Below are positions 7,665-16,356 of a stretch of 64,000 nt of DNA, in pieces. A program made the position numbers and the translations under genes. The notes under the pieces were generated by a model that saw only the letters and a list, made by a program, of their open reading frames with translations, was not told the origin of the DNA and did not search any database. The DNA is taken from positions 1 through 64,000 of the forward strand of contig JAEWKK010000034.1 in NCBI GenBank assembly GCA_023386045.1. Reading direction: 5' to 3'. Source of the stretch: Bacteroidota bacterium. Lineage in GTDB: Bacteria > Bacteroidota > Bacteroidia > Chitinophagales > Chitinophagaceae. Each line of letters starts with the position of its first letter. The stretch's first letter is position 1.

Positions 7665-8915
7665 TTAAGCAACGCCTTCTTCCCATATGTTTGCCAGGTG
7701 AACGATGGTTTCAACCGCCTTGTTCATATCCTGCACACTAATGAATTCCAGTTTGGAATGAATGGCCTGTTCGCCAGCGAAAAGATTGGGACAGGGCAGG
7801 CCCATAAAAGACAGTCTGCTTCCGTCAGTACCACCACGAATGCTTTCCATTTTCAATTCCAATCCTGAACGCCTGATGGCTTCCTTTGCATTGTCCACCA
7901 CCTGGGGATTCTGATCCAGGATCTCTTTCATGTTCCGGTATTGCTCCATCACATTAAAAGCAAAACTGGCAGCCGGATAATTTTTCATCACTCCTTCAAC
8001 CAGCCCCAATAAAAATTCTTCTTTCTTTTTGAGTTCTTCAGTAACAAAATCCCGGATGATAAAATCGATCACGGCTTTTTCTGCAATTCCTTCTACCCTC
8101 ACAGGATGAATAAATCCCTGCTTTCCTTCGGTAGTCTCTGGTGACAATTGGTCTTTTGGTAGTGCAGCAAGAACATCAGCAGCAATTTTCAAAGCATTCA
8201 CCATTTTGTCTTTTGCATAACCTGGATGCGTGATCACACCATTGATCACTAGTTGAACACCATCTGCGCTAAAGGTTTCATCTTCCAGGGAACCTGCATC
8301 TCCTCCATCCAATGTATAGCCAAAATCAGCACCGAGTTTCTGCATGTCTACTTTCGCAGTGCCTTTGCCTACTTCTTCATCCGGAGTAAAAAGTATCCTG
8401 ATCTTTCCATGTTTTACTTCGGGATGATTCATGAGAAAATGTGCAGCATCCATGATCTCTGCCACGCCTGCCTTGTCATCAGAGCCAAGCAAAGTGGTTC
8501 CACTGGCAGTAATAATATCATGTCCCAAAAGTTTTTCCAGGTAAGGGAAATCTTTTTTCTTCAATACCTGTTTGGGATCATCTGGTAATTCAATATCCTG
8601 TCCCTGGTAATTTTTATGTAGAAGGGGTTTCACACCAGTGCCACTGGCATCAGGAGCTGTATCTACGTGTGCGCAAAAACAAAGAACCGGTACTTTTTTA
8701 TTACTATTGGAAGGAATGGTAGCATAAACATATCCATGTTCATCCATATGCGCATCACTGATGCCCATGGATTTCAATTCTTCAACAAGGATCAGGGAAA
8801 GATCTTTTTGTTTTTCAGTGGTAGGCTGTTTGTCGGAAAGTGGATCACTTTGTGTGTCTACCTGTACATATCGCATAAAGCGTTCTGCTGCTGTAAAATT
8901 ATATTGCTGAAACAT
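7665..8915 (-). CDS. pepT: Peptidase T (tripeptidase)
   Basis: Zinc aminotripeptidase of family M20B, about 416 residues. Metal and catalytic motifs are visible: FCAHVDTAPDASG (His and catalytic Asp), LGSDDKAGVAEIMDA (bridging Asp), TPDEEVGKGT (catalytic and ligand Glu), and RGGTDGSRLSFMGLPCPN near the C-terminus. The protein is cytoplasmic and removes the N-terminal residue of tripeptides. I choose the ATG at 8915 (MFQQYNFTAAERFMRYV). A perfect -7 box (TACATTTG) ends three bases before it, so the message may be leaderless. Confidence 0.96.
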   Translation of the reverse strand: MFQQYNFTAAERFMRYVQVDTQSDPLSDKQPTTEKQKDLSLILVEELKSMGISDAHMDEHGYVYATIPSNSNKKVPVLCFCAHVDTAPDASGTGVKPLLHKNYQGQDIELPDDPKQVLKKKDFPYLEKLLGHDIITASGTTLLGSDDKAGVAEIMDAAHFLMNHPEVKHGKIRILFTPDEEVGKGTAKVDMQKLGADFGYTLDGGDAGSLEDETFSADGVQLVINGVITHPGYAKDKMVNALKIAADVLAALPKDQLSPETTEGKQGFIHPVRVEGIAEKAVIDFIIRDFVTEELKKKEEFLLGLVEGVMKNYPAASFAFNVMEQYRNMKEILDQNPQVVDNAKEAIRRSGLELKMESIRGGTDGSRLSFMGLPCPNLFAGEQAIHSKLEFISVQDMNKAVETIVHLANIWEEGVA

Positions 8916-9026
8916 GCCCAAATGTACGGCCTGCAAACAAGACTCAACATTATGGTGGATGGCAATTGTGAAACTTGTAATCTTCTTTTCTTTTTTCTAC
9001 CTTAACCCGAACCAAAAACTCAACCA

Positions 9027-9623
9027 ATGAAAAAGAGTCTTATCGGTGCCATCGTTGGTGCCATCATCATTTTTATCTGGCAGTTTCTTTCATTTGGCAT
9101 GATCAACTTCCACAGGCCTGCAATGGATTATACAGAAAAGCAGGATGCCATCATGAGCTTCCTGAACAGCCAGGGACTGAAAGATGGAGGATATTATCTT
9201 CCCAATTATCCTGAATCCGCAAGCCGTGAAGATGTTAAGAATTACATGAAGAATGCTGAGGGAAAACCTTGGGCTTTTGTACAGTATCACAGCAGTATGG
9301 AAATGGACATGACTATGAATATGATCCGGGGGTTTTTGGTGAATGTGGTCATTGTATTTTTATTTATCTGGTTGCTGCAGAAAATGAATATGGCCACAGC
9401 AGGCAGTATCATAACGGCGGCACTGGCAGTTGGTTTGATCAGCTTTTTCAATCAGCCATACACAGGACATATCTGGTATAAAAGTTTTGATATCTGGGCT
9501 TATTTCATGGATGCCATCGTAAGCTGGGGATTAACAGGATTATGGCTTTCCTGGTGGATGAGAAGAGGAACTACCAACCGTAGCAGGTACAGCGTAGCTG
9601 AAAGCCAGCAGCAGGTAGCTTAA
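9027..9623 (+). CDS. Membrane protein of unknown function
   Basis: A 198-residue protein with an N-terminal transmembrane helix (LIGAIVGAIIIFIWQFLSFGM), a periplasmic-type loop of about 75 residues (EKQDAIMSFLNSQGLKDGGYY), and then three more hydrophobic helices (FLVNVVIVFLFIWLLQ, ITAALAVGLISFF, IVSWGLTGLWLSWWM). The tail is hydrophilic and Gln-rich. It is a single-gene unit ending in a strong terminator. I do not recognise a named family with certainty. Confidence 0.8.
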   Translation: MKKSLIGAIVGAIIIFIWQFLSFGMINFHRPAMDYTEKQDAIMSFLNSQGLKDGGYYLPNYPESASREDVKNYMKNAEGKPWAFVQYHSSMEMDMTMNMIRGFLVNVVIVFLFIWLLQKMNMATAGSIITAALAVGLISFFNQPYTGHIWYKSFDIWAYFMDAIVSWGLTGLWLSWWMRRGTTNRSRYSVAESQQQVA

Positions 9624-9640
9624 ACAAACAATTTATAAGA

Positions 9641-9670
9641 AAGCCCCCACAAAATTGCGGGGGCTTTTTA
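9641..9670 (+). terminator. Terminator after the 198-residue membrane protein
   Basis: An 8-base-pair GC-rich stem (AAGCCCCC/GGGGGCTT) with a 10-base loop and five T follows 17 bases after the stop. A-residues on the other side are few, so it mainly serves the plus strand. Confidence 0.8.
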
Positions 9671-9702
9671 ATGATATCAGTACATCTTTAATAGATGTTT
9701 TA

Positions 9703-10155
9703 TCAGGGCATGATGATCCTGGAAGTTGGAACAATCTCCACCAGCTCAATATCAAAGATCAGGTCCTGGCCGGCAAGAGGATGATTCGCATCCAGCAAAA
9801 CTGATTCTTCTTTCACTTCTACAACTGTAACAGGAAATGATTGTCCTGAGCCATTGCTCATCATGAGTTGCTGGCCCACTTCAGGATTCATATCAGGCGG
9901 AAACTGGTTTTTGGGAAATTCAACCACCATCTCCTGGCTTTTTTCACCATAGGCATCACCAACAGCTATTTCAACCGTTTTTTTATCGCCCACCTGCATA
10001 CCTACAACCCCGTCATCAAAACCTTTAATGACCTGGCCTGTTCCTAATGTGAATTCCAAAGGTTCCCGACCATTGGAACTGTCAAAAGTTTCTCCACTGC
10101 GTAATTTGCCGTGATAATGGACTTTTACCTTATCACCATTCTGTGCTTGTTGCAT
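9703..10155 (-). CDS. SlyD-like FKBP peptidyl-prolyl isomerase
   Basis: A 150-residue cytoplasmic FKBP. The catalytic half has VHYHGKLRSGETFDSS and GTGQVIKGFDDGVVGMQVGDKK. An insert-in-flap chaperone domain begins after GDAYGEKSQ and runs through PKNQFPPDMNPEVGQQ, and the FKBP core resumes at LIFDIELVEI. This layout is SlyD-like. There is no signal peptide and no His-rich metal tail. It is monocistronic. The upstream gap 10156-10352 contains nothing I can assign. Confidence 0.92.
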   Translation of the reverse strand: MQQAQNGDKVKVHYHGKLRSGETFDSSNGREPLEFTLGTGQVIKGFDDGVVGMQVGDKKTVEIAVGDAYGEKSQEMVVEFPKNQFPPDMNPEVGQQLMMSNGSGQSFPVTVVEVKEESVLLDANHPLAGQDLIFDIELVEIVPTSRIIMP

Positions 10156-10352
10156 GATTCAATTTTTTTGTGTCAAAATTCTATTCAGACTTCTGTTCAA
10201 TAACCCCTGGACTAAATTGTGAGCTTGCTCAGCATACCGGGAATTTGTTACTGCATGACCAGGTGGGGTAAAGCAGGATCAGATGTTAAGAAGCTGCGGC
10301 AAGGTACTAATCTTTCACATTTGGATTAGCAATTTTTCAGCAAATTTGGGAA

Positions 10353-11618
10353 ATGAAGTCCTTCCTTATATTATCACTTGTCTTAATCAATTTCTCCTGC
10401 ACCGCACAAAAAACTTCAGTAGCGAAAGAGCCATTAATCCAGGCCGGCGCTGAAAGAATGGAAGTTTACCTGCCCCTGCTGAAGGGTAAAAGAGTTGGCA
10501 TTTTTGCTAACCAGACTTCCACGGTAGGCAAAACTCACCTGGTTGATACGCTTCAGAAATCAGGTGTGGAGATCAAGGTCATCTTTGGTCCTGAACATGG
10601 CTTCAGGGGTACGGCAGATGCGGGTGAGAAGGTGGGCAATTATGTTGATCAAAAAACAGGGATTCCTGTTGTTTCTTTATACGGAAGCAAAAGAAGGCCT
10701 TCAGCAGAAGATGTGAAAGATGTGGACATTTTGATCTTCGACATACAGGATGTTGGGGTGAGGTTCTATACATTTATTTCTTCACTCGAAGAATATATGA
10801 ATGCAGCTTTTGAATACAGCAAGCCGCTGCTGATCCTTGACAGGCCCAATCCCAATGGATTTTATGTAGATGGACCGGTATTGGAACCTGCGTTCAAATC
10901 TTTTGTTGGCATGCAACCCGTGCCTATAGTTTATGGAATGACCATGGGTGAATACGCCATGATGTTGGCAGGCGAAAAATGGCTTTCAGAAAAAGCCAAT
11001 GAAAAAGCAGGATATTACCAGGTGGCTAAAAACAGCGAAGACACAGCCTTTCATTTCCTGGTGATCAAATGTGGCAACTACACACATAAAAGCAAGTATA
11101 CCTTACCGGTAAAACCTTCACCGAACCTGCCTGAGATCCAGTCTATCTACTGGTATCCTTCCACCTGTTTCTTTGAAGGCACTGTATTGAGTGAGGGCCG
11201 TGGTACGGATAAACCTTTCCAGATCTTTGGTCATCCTTCTTTGCCCAAAACGCTTTATAAATTTACTCCGGTGTCCAGGGAAGGTGCCAAAGAGCCAAAG
11301 TTAAAAGACCAACTATGCTATGGCTGGAATATCAGCGGAACTCCTTCACAGGTGTTAAAACAAGTAAACAACCAGATCCAGTTAAAATATCTTTTGCAGG
11401 CTTACAAGCTGTTTCCCGACAAAGAAAAATTCTTCATCCTGCCAAAATCAGGTGATCCTGAATTGTCCTTTTTCAACAAGCTGGCAGGTAATTCCAGTTT
11501 AATGAAACAATTAAAAGCAGGAGCATCAGAGGCAGAGATCCGCAAAAGCTGGGAACCAGGACTGGCCAAATTCAAAGCCATCCGCAAAAAATATTTGTTG
11601 TATACTGATTTCGAATGA
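10353..11618 (+). CDS. DUF1343 lipoprotein, NamZ-like exo-beta-N-acetylmuramidase
   Basis: A 421-residue protein with a lipoprotein signal (LINFSC, Cys16). Family DUF1343 motifs include KGKRVGIFANQTS, FGPEHGFRGTADAGE, PVVSLYGSKRRPS, DIQDVGVRFYTFISSLEEYM and LDRPNPNGFYVDGPVLE. Bacillus subtilis NamZ (YbbC), of this family, removes terminal MurNAc from peptidoglycan fragments; the same activity is inferred here. The likely location is the periplasmic face of an envelope membrane. No MurNAc uptake gene is adjacent; the neighbour fmt is 106 bases downstream on the same strand. Confidence 0.9.
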   Translation: MKSFLILSLVLINFSCTAQKTSVAKEPLIQAGAERMEVYLPLLKGKRVGIFANQTSTVGKTHLVDTLQKSGVEIKVIFGPEHGFRGTADAGEKVGNYVDQKTGIPVVSLYGSKRRPSAEDVKDVDILIFDIQDVGVRFYTFISSLEEYMNAAFEYSKPLLILDRPNPNGFYVDGPVLEPAFKSFVGMQPVPIVYGMTMGEYAMMLAGEKWLSEKANEKAGYYQVAKNSEDTAFHFLVIKCGNYTHKSKYTLPVKPSPNLPEIQSIYWYPSTCFFEGTVLSEGRGTDKPFQIFGHPSLPKTLYKFTPVSREGAKEPKLKDQLCYGWNISGTPSQVLKQVNNQIQLKYLLQAYKLFPDKEKFFILPKSGDPELSFFNKLAGNSSLMKQLKAGASEAEIRKSWEPGLAKFKAIRKKYLLYTDFE

Positions 11619-11724
11619 ACAAACGGTTGATGTATCTCCACTGAATTCATTTTAATGATGGTTCCCCTGCATCTCTATTTGAAAACTGTCTTTATTATCA
11701 TGTGAATGATTCATTTTTGCAATC

Positions 11725-12666
11725 ATGGATTACAGGGATATCAGGATCGTTTTCATGGGCACACCCGAATTTGCAGTAGCTTCTCTTGATGCGCTGGTGA
11801 AAGCAGGATGCACAATTGTGGGCGTGATCACGGCACCGGACAAGCCGGCAGGAAGGGGAATGAGAATGCAGGAAAGCGCCGTAAAAAAATACGCAGTAGA
11901 GAAAGGTCTTCCTGTTCTGCAACCAGAGAAATTAAAGAACCCCGAATTTCTGGATACTTTACGTTCATTAAAAGCCGACCTGCAGGTGGTAGTTGCTTTT
12001 AGAATGTTACCAGAACTGGTCTGGAATATGCCACCCATGGGAACCGTGAATGTGCATGGCTCATTGCTGCCACAATACAGAGGTGCAGCTCCCATCAATT
12101 GGGCCATCATCAATGGCGAAAATGAAACCGGCGTTACTACTTTTAAACTTCAACACGAGATAGATACAGGGCATATCCTGATGCAGGAAAAAATTACGAT
12201 TGGTGATGATGAAACTGCAGGTGAAGTTCATGACAGGATGAAGGAAACAGGAGCCCAATTACTGGTTAGAACCATACAGGCATTGGCTACAGGAAGCCTG
12301 GAAGAGAAACCACAATCAGAATTTTCATCTTCGTCAGGCATCGAAATAAAACATGCTCCCAAGATCTTTAATGAAACCTGCAAAATCAACTGGGACAGTT
12401 CAGTTCATGATATTCATAATCTAATAAGGGGCCTCTCTCCTTTTCCTGGTGCTTTCACACAGTTAAATGGAAAGATGCTGAAGATCTATAGATCTGCGAA
12501 AGAGGTAAAAATGCCTTCACAAAAAACAGGGGAATTTGAAACAGATCATAAGAGCTATTTAAAATTTGCTGCTCATGATGGTTACATAATGGTGAAGGAA
12601 CTACAGATGGAAGGAAAAAAAAGAATGCAGGTTGAAGATTTTCTTAGAGGCTATCGCTTTGAATAA
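11725..12666 (+). CDS. fmt: Methionyl-tRNA formyltransferase
   Basis: It formylates initiator Met-tRNA. The 313 residues match the usual length. The N-terminal Rossmann domain has IVFMGTPEFAVASLDALV and VITAPDKPAGRG. The formyl-THF binding and catalytic segment is NVHGSLLPQYRGAAPINWAI, with GVTTFKLQHEIDTGHIL after it. The C-terminal OB-like domain ends with the typical LRGYRF. The ATG at 11725 fits alignment of the first strand. No def gene is nearby. Confidence 0.97.
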   Translation: MDYRDIRIVFMGTPEFAVASLDALVKAGCTIVGVITAPDKPAGRGMRMQESAVKKYAVEKGLPVLQPEKLKNPEFLDTLRSLKADLQVVVAFRMLPELVWNMPPMGTVNVHGSLLPQYRGAAPINWAIINGENETGVTTFKLQHEIDTGHILMQEKITIGDDETAGEVHDRMKETGAQLLVRTIQALATGSLEEKPQSEFSSSSGIEIKHAPKIFNETCKINWDSSVHDIHNLIRGLSPFPGAFTQLNGKMLKIYRSAKEVKMPSQKTGEFETDHKSYLKFAAHDGYIMVKELQMEGKKRMQVEDFLRGYRFE

Positions 12667-12707
12667 GATAGTCTGCAGACAGGAAAGAACCTGCCTGCAG
12701 AAAATGA

Positions 12708-13658
12708 TTAATAATTTACCCTTACCACGAATTTTTCTGTGTCGCTGATCTCCAGGGCTGAAGCTGCTGCGTTACTGATACGTGCATCATAACCCTGGTT
12801 CTGGCGAATGCCACTCATCTCTCCCAAGACTTTTGCATAGATTACTTTGCTATTGGAAGGATTTACAATTTTTACAATTGTTCCAGGTTCCACATTATCC
12901 ATCAGTGCATAATATTTTCCATCCTGCCATCCGCTTGCTGTTTTAAATATTCCTGTGGATGCAGTCAACTCTGATTTTGCAGGTTGTGTTCTGATTTGTG
13001 CTTCATAGTGAGATTTAAAAAAACCTCCCTTACCATCTGTAAGTGCTACCTGAACAGGTTTTGGAGCTTGCTGGATCTTTGGCTCTTCCCTGTTCACCAC
13101 CTCTTCTTTTTTCTCTAGTACAGGTTCTTTTTTGATCTCAGTCTTTTTTTCCAGTGCAGTTTCATTGACCACATTTTCCTTCTTTGGTTCTTCGGTTGGA
13201 TTTTGAACGATGTTTGCAGTTTCAGGTGCAACGAGGTAACCTACGATCAGCTTCTGTCCTGCTGAAATATTATCCTTCGTCAGTTTATTCCATTTGCGAA
13301 GGCTGGCCATTAAAACATTATTGTTATTCTGACTTACACGGTAGAGACCTTCTTTTTGTCCAACCACGTAATACACCGGCTTACCCTTACTGTTTTCCTG
13401 TGAAAAATTAGAAGCATTCAGTGGGATTTTAATTACCTGGTCTATGACAAGGCCTTTATTCATATCAAGACCATTAAAGGAAGCAATATCCTGTGGCGCC
13501 AGGTGATAAAGACGGCCAATGGAATAAAAACTTTCTTTGGGAACTACTTTGTGCTGTAGATAAAGTCCTTTGTCGTTGTGCTGTACCAGCAACTGGTTCT
13601 GGGCAAAGACGGAAGCAAAGCAAAGCAGGATAGCGGCGAGCAAGATTGATTTTTTCAT
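12708..13658 (-). CDS. Secreted LysM protein with RlpA-like barrel domain
   Basis: About 316 residues. The signal peptide is MKKSILLAAILLCFASVFAQ; the ATG at 13658 is chosen because it starts this signal. Two LysM-like segments follow (VVPKESFYSIGRLYHL and VVGQKEGLYRVSQNNN). A Glu/Lys/Pro-rich linker comes next (about residues 155-205). The C-terminus looks like a double-psi beta-barrel of RlpA type (GTIVKIVNPSNSKVIYAKVLG, ending ISNAAASALEI). The predicted role is peptidoglycan binding in the periplasm. The domain calls are by eye. Confidence 0.85.
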   Translation of the reverse strand: MKKSILLAAILLCFASVFAQNQLLVQHNDKGLYLQHKVVPKESFYSIGRLYHLAPQDIASFNGLDMNKGLVIDQVIKIPLNASNFSQENSKGKPVYYVVGQKEGLYRVSQNNNNVLMASLRKWNKLTKDNISAGQKLIVGYLVAPETANIVQNPTEEPKKENVVNETALEKKTEIKKEPVLEKKEEVVNREEPKIQQAPKPVQVALTDGKGGFFKSHYEAQIRTQPAKSELTASTGIFKTASGWQDGKYYALMDNVEPGTIVKIVNPSNSKVIYAKVLGEMSGIRQNQGYDARISNAAASALEISDTEKFVVRVNY

Positions 13659-13736
13659 TTGGATATATTTATTCAACAATCACAGAGAATTGCCGGAGGC
13701 GTTCATCAGGATTGGTTAGCCTTACAAATATGCTGA

Positions 13737-15146
13737 TTATTTCTTAAAACTAGAATCGTTTTGTTGTTTTAATATGCGCAATTCCTTTGGATAATAATTG
13801 TTTACCCTGTTGGCCAGGACATTGACCCAGCCTAAATTCTGTCCTTCATACCTAACCAGCTGCCATCCCCTGCTTTCTGTTTCCAAATGTATTTCTGCTC
13901 TTTGAAGATAGCGGATGGCATCATCATAAGAGAGCTCATTACAAGGAATGTTTTCAGAGACCAGGTAACTCAAAGCAAGTGCATGTGATGGCACAAGCCT
14001 GTCTTTCATGATTTGTCCCAGTTCCGTACCCCAATAAACAACACGTAAAGAAGAAGCAAGTAATGAGTAAGCTTCCAAATGGGCAGGATTCAGGGCAAAG
14101 TACTTCTCCTCATTTCTGATCACCAGCAAATCTTCCTGCTTCAACCATTTCTGAATAACATTTAATTCTTTTGAATTTGCCTTTTCAATTTTTGCCTGCC
14201 GCATACGAGGCGTTTTTGATGGTTCTGTCTTTCTGAAGCAGGAAAGAAAAAAACCTTCACCTTTAATTTGATCAGGATAAAATCGATAACCCTCAGAATG
14301 AGTTGTAGAAGAATAAGTAGTAACAATCTTCCACTCCGGATGAACCTCCAGTGGTAAATTTTCCATCTTCATTTCTTCCACCAGCCAGTCCATGATACAT
14401 TCATCTTCCTCCTTTGAATAAGAACAGGTGGAATAAACCAGTATACCGTTTTGTTTGAGACAGGGCAGGGCATCGGCAAGTATCCTTTGTTGCCGCTGGC
14501 TGCACAATTGTACATTACCAGTACTCCATTCATCAATAGCATCTTCATCCCTGCGGAAAAGCCCACTGCCACTGCAGGGAGCATCTACTACCATCACATC
14601 AAAAAATCCTTCCAGCTTTTGAAATGCAGAAGGATCATTATTGGTGACCATTACATTATTGCATCCCCACTTAATGATATTGTCCACCAGGATGTGGCTG
14701 CGGCTTTTGATCACTTCATTACTTACCAGCAGGCTGTTTTTTGAGATCAGCGACTGGATATGGGTAGACTTGCCGCCCGGGGCTGCGCAAAGATCAAGCA
14801 GCTTCAGATCCTGAACTTTAGGAAGGAGCTGTTTCAATGCCTGTTCAAGAAACATACTGGATGCTTCCTGCACATAATACAAACCGGCATGAAAAAAAGG
14901 ATCAAAGGTGAATGAAGGTCGTTCAGAAAGAAAATAGCCAAATTCAGACCAGGGTACAGGACCTGAGTTTTGAAATGGAAAATCAACAGTAGTATTAAAT
15001 TGTTGCGGAGCTTTCAATGGATTAAAACGAATGGAAGTAATGGAAGCTCCTTCTTCATGAGACTTCACAAAACTATTTCTGTTAAAGCCGGGTAAACCTT
15101 CCAGTGATTCCAATAATTTTTCAGGTAATTGTTTCATGGCTCCCAT
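13737..15146 (-). CDS. RsmF/Nop2-type RNA cytosine-C5 methyltransferase
   Basis: A 469-residue SAM-dependent RNA m5C methyltransferase. Signatures are LLDLCAAPGGKSTHIQSL (SAM binding), DAPCSGSGLFRRD (motif IV cysteine) and YSTCSYSKEEDE (motif VI catalytic cysteine). The C-terminal region, with GQNLGWVNVLANRVNNYYP, matches the PUA-like extension of RsmF. The target is probably 16S rRNA, by family inference. Start ATG at 15146 or, three codons on, 15137 (MKQLPEKLL). A perfect -7 box (TACCTTTG) ends 5 bases before 15146. Confidence 0.93.
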   Translation of the reverse strand: MGAMKQLPEKLLESLEGLPGFNRNSFVKSHEEGASITSIRFNPLKAPQQFNTTVDFPFQNSGPVPWSEFGYFLSERPSFTFDPFFHAGLYYVQEASSMFLEQALKQLLPKVQDLKLLDLCAAPGGKSTHIQSLISKNSLLVSNEVIKSRSHILVDNIIKWGCNNVMVTNNDPSAFQKLEGFFDVMVVDAPCSGSGLFRRDEDAIDEWSTGNVQLCSQRQQRILADALPCLKQNGILVYSTCSYSKEEDECIMDWLVEEMKMENLPLEVHPEWKIVTTYSSTTHSEGYRFYPDQIKGEGFFLSCFRKTEPSKTPRMRQAKIEKANSKELNVIQKWLKQEDLLVIRNEEKYFALNPAHLEAYSLLASSLRVVYWGTELGQIMKDRLVPSHALALSYLVSENIPCNELSYDDAIRYLQRAEIHLETESRGWQLVRYEGQNLGWVNVLANRVNNYYPKELRILKQQNDSSFKK

Positions 15147-15236
15147 TCTTTCAAAGGTAACTGCCTAATCAATAGTTCTATTGGATCTTCGTGACCAGCA
15201 TATTATGGTGGTGGCCTGCTTGTACAGTAATACCCT

Positions 15237-15244
15237 TAGCTTTG
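15237..15244 (+). promoter_or_regulatory. Candidate -7 box for the OsmC gene
   Basis: TAGCTTTG matches TAnnTTTG exactly, 25 bases before the ATG. No good -33 element is visible. The same extended sequence TTAGyTTTGTTGC recurs at the candidate RNA promoter at 16346. Confidence 0.45.
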
Positions 15245-15269
15245 TTGCTCTTAACCTAATAATTTAATT

Positions 15270-15680
15270 ATGATACGTCATGCAACTGCCGTTTGGAACG
15301 GCTCCGGAAAAGAAGGCAATGGCCAGATGACCACTGCCAGCACGGCTTTGAACAATGCGCAATACAGTTACAAAACAAGATTTGAAAATGGCGTGGGAAC
15401 CAATCCCGAAGAGCTTGTAGCTGCTGCACATGCAGGATGCTTTACCATGAAGCTGAGTTTTGTTCTGGGTGAAATGGGATTCACTCCTGAAAAACTGGAA
15501 ACAAAATGCGAAATCAGTTTTGAAGGTGGTGTGGTGACCAAGTCTCATCTGACTGTGAATGGTAAAGTACCAGGAATAGACCAGGCAAAATTTAATGAAG
15601 CTGTGAAAAATGCAGAACAGAATTGTCCTATTTCAAAACTATTGAAAGCGGAAATCTCTGCGGAAGGAACACTGGCATAA
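15270..15680 (+). CDS. OsmC/Ohr family protein (peroxiredoxin-like)
   Basis: A 136-residue OsmC-type protein. The first redox cysteine lies in NPEELVAAAHAGCFTMKLS and the second in NCPISKLLKAEI, the two conserved cysteines of organic-hydroperoxide reductases. The N-terminal RHATAVWNGSGKEGNG is typical of the OsmC subgroup. It is predicted to detoxify organic hydroperoxides with a dithiol reductant in the cytoplasm. It is monocistronic, with a -7 match upstream and a terminator downstream. Confidence 0.93.
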   Translation: MIRHATAVWNGSGKEGNGQMTTASTALNNAQYSYKTRFENGVGTNPEELVAAAHAGCFTMKLSFVLGEMGFTPEKLETKCEISFEGGVVTKSHLTVNGKVPGIDQAKFNEAVKNAEQNCPISKLLKAEISAEGTLA

Positions 15681-15701
15681 ATAAATGTTTCGAACAGGAA
15701 C

Positions 15702-15730
15702 AAAAAAGCCACCGCAAGGTGGCTTTCTCA
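15702..15730 (+). terminator. Terminator after the OsmC gene
   Basis: Stem AAAGCCACC/GGTGGCTTT with a GCAA tetraloop, 24 bases after the stop. The following T tract is short and interrupted (TTTCTCATTTTC). Confidence 0.75.
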
Positions 15731-15742
15731 TTTTCAGGAGTA

Positions 15743-15943
15743 TTATAATCCGGGATAACCACCGCCATTATCATCAAATGAATAGCGCCTGGTTAATTTG
15801 TTGTTTTCATGAAGCTGTGGATAGATTTCCAAATCGGCACGGGTCTGTGGATTCTGAGATTTAGCATTTTTTGAAAGAGACTTATCCTGGGTCTCTGACC
15901 TGCTTTCCCTGTTTTGGAATTTGTTTTCTTTCATAAAAGACAT
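15743..15943 (-). CDS. Small hypothetical protein
   Basis: A 66-residue hydrophilic protein with no signal peptide or membrane segment. It is rich in Asn, Ser, Arg and Glu and ends with SFDDNGGGYPGL. A second ATG at 15934 (MKENKFQNRES) is equally possible. It is convergent with the OsmC gene and shares its terminator region. The codon pattern looks acceptable, but I know no family, so existence is uncertain. Confidence 0.4.
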   Translation of the reverse strand: MSFMKENKFQNRESRSETQDKSLSKNAKSQNPQTRADLEIYPQLHENNKLTRRYSFDDNGGGYPGL

Positions 15944-16345
15944 TTTAAGAGATTAGGCAAAATGTCTAAAAGGTTCTGCATCTACGGTCCTTAGATACCT
16001 TTCAGCACCTAATAAAGTTATGACCCGTAATCTTGCGACTGAAGTCCATTCGTAAGAGAATTCCGTATGGCTAAACTGTTAAAAAAATGCCTAAACCCTT
16101 GCCTATAGTGGGTTTGAGCACATCCATCCATGCATGTTCAATGCAGGTACAGGAAGATTAAATCTGCTGAATTTCAGTCAACCTTAACAATTATATGACT
16201 GCTTGATATAGCCCGTAACGTAATTCTACGAGTCGGATGATAGAAGTTTACCTAGGTAATTATTGAGTGATTTACGAAGCGATAAGTAAATACCATAAAA
16301 ATAAAATAGGGCATTTATACAATTGTACAGGACGCCTGTATCCAT
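15944..16345. other. Non-coding stretch upstream of the candidate RNA
   Basis: No supported gene. Small dyads occur, such as AGGT-ATCT with AGAT-n5-ACCT on the minus strand near 15970-16005, which would lie in the leader of the 66-residue gene. A 69-codon minus-strand frame at 16226-16435 has no recognisable features. Confidence 0.4.
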
Positions 16346-16353
16346 TAGTTTTG
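16322..16353 (+). promoter_or_regulatory. Candidate Bacteroidota promoter in a gene-free gap
   Basis: ATTG at 16322-16325, a 20-base spacer, and TAGTTTTG at 16346-16353, an exact TAnnTTTG match. Transcription would begin near 16357-16360 on the plus strand, where no protein gene follows before the terminator at 16642. Confidence 0.45.
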
Positions 16354-16356
16354 TTG

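Noticed and set aside
8919..8926. Longer PepT starting from TTG at 8936
   Set aside because: The upstream extension would cover a -7-like box, and the ATG at 8915 matches the family N-terminus better.
15950..16010. Possible riboswitch in the leader of the 66-residue gene
   Set aside because: Only a short imperfect dyad is visible; nothing matches a known riboswitch core.
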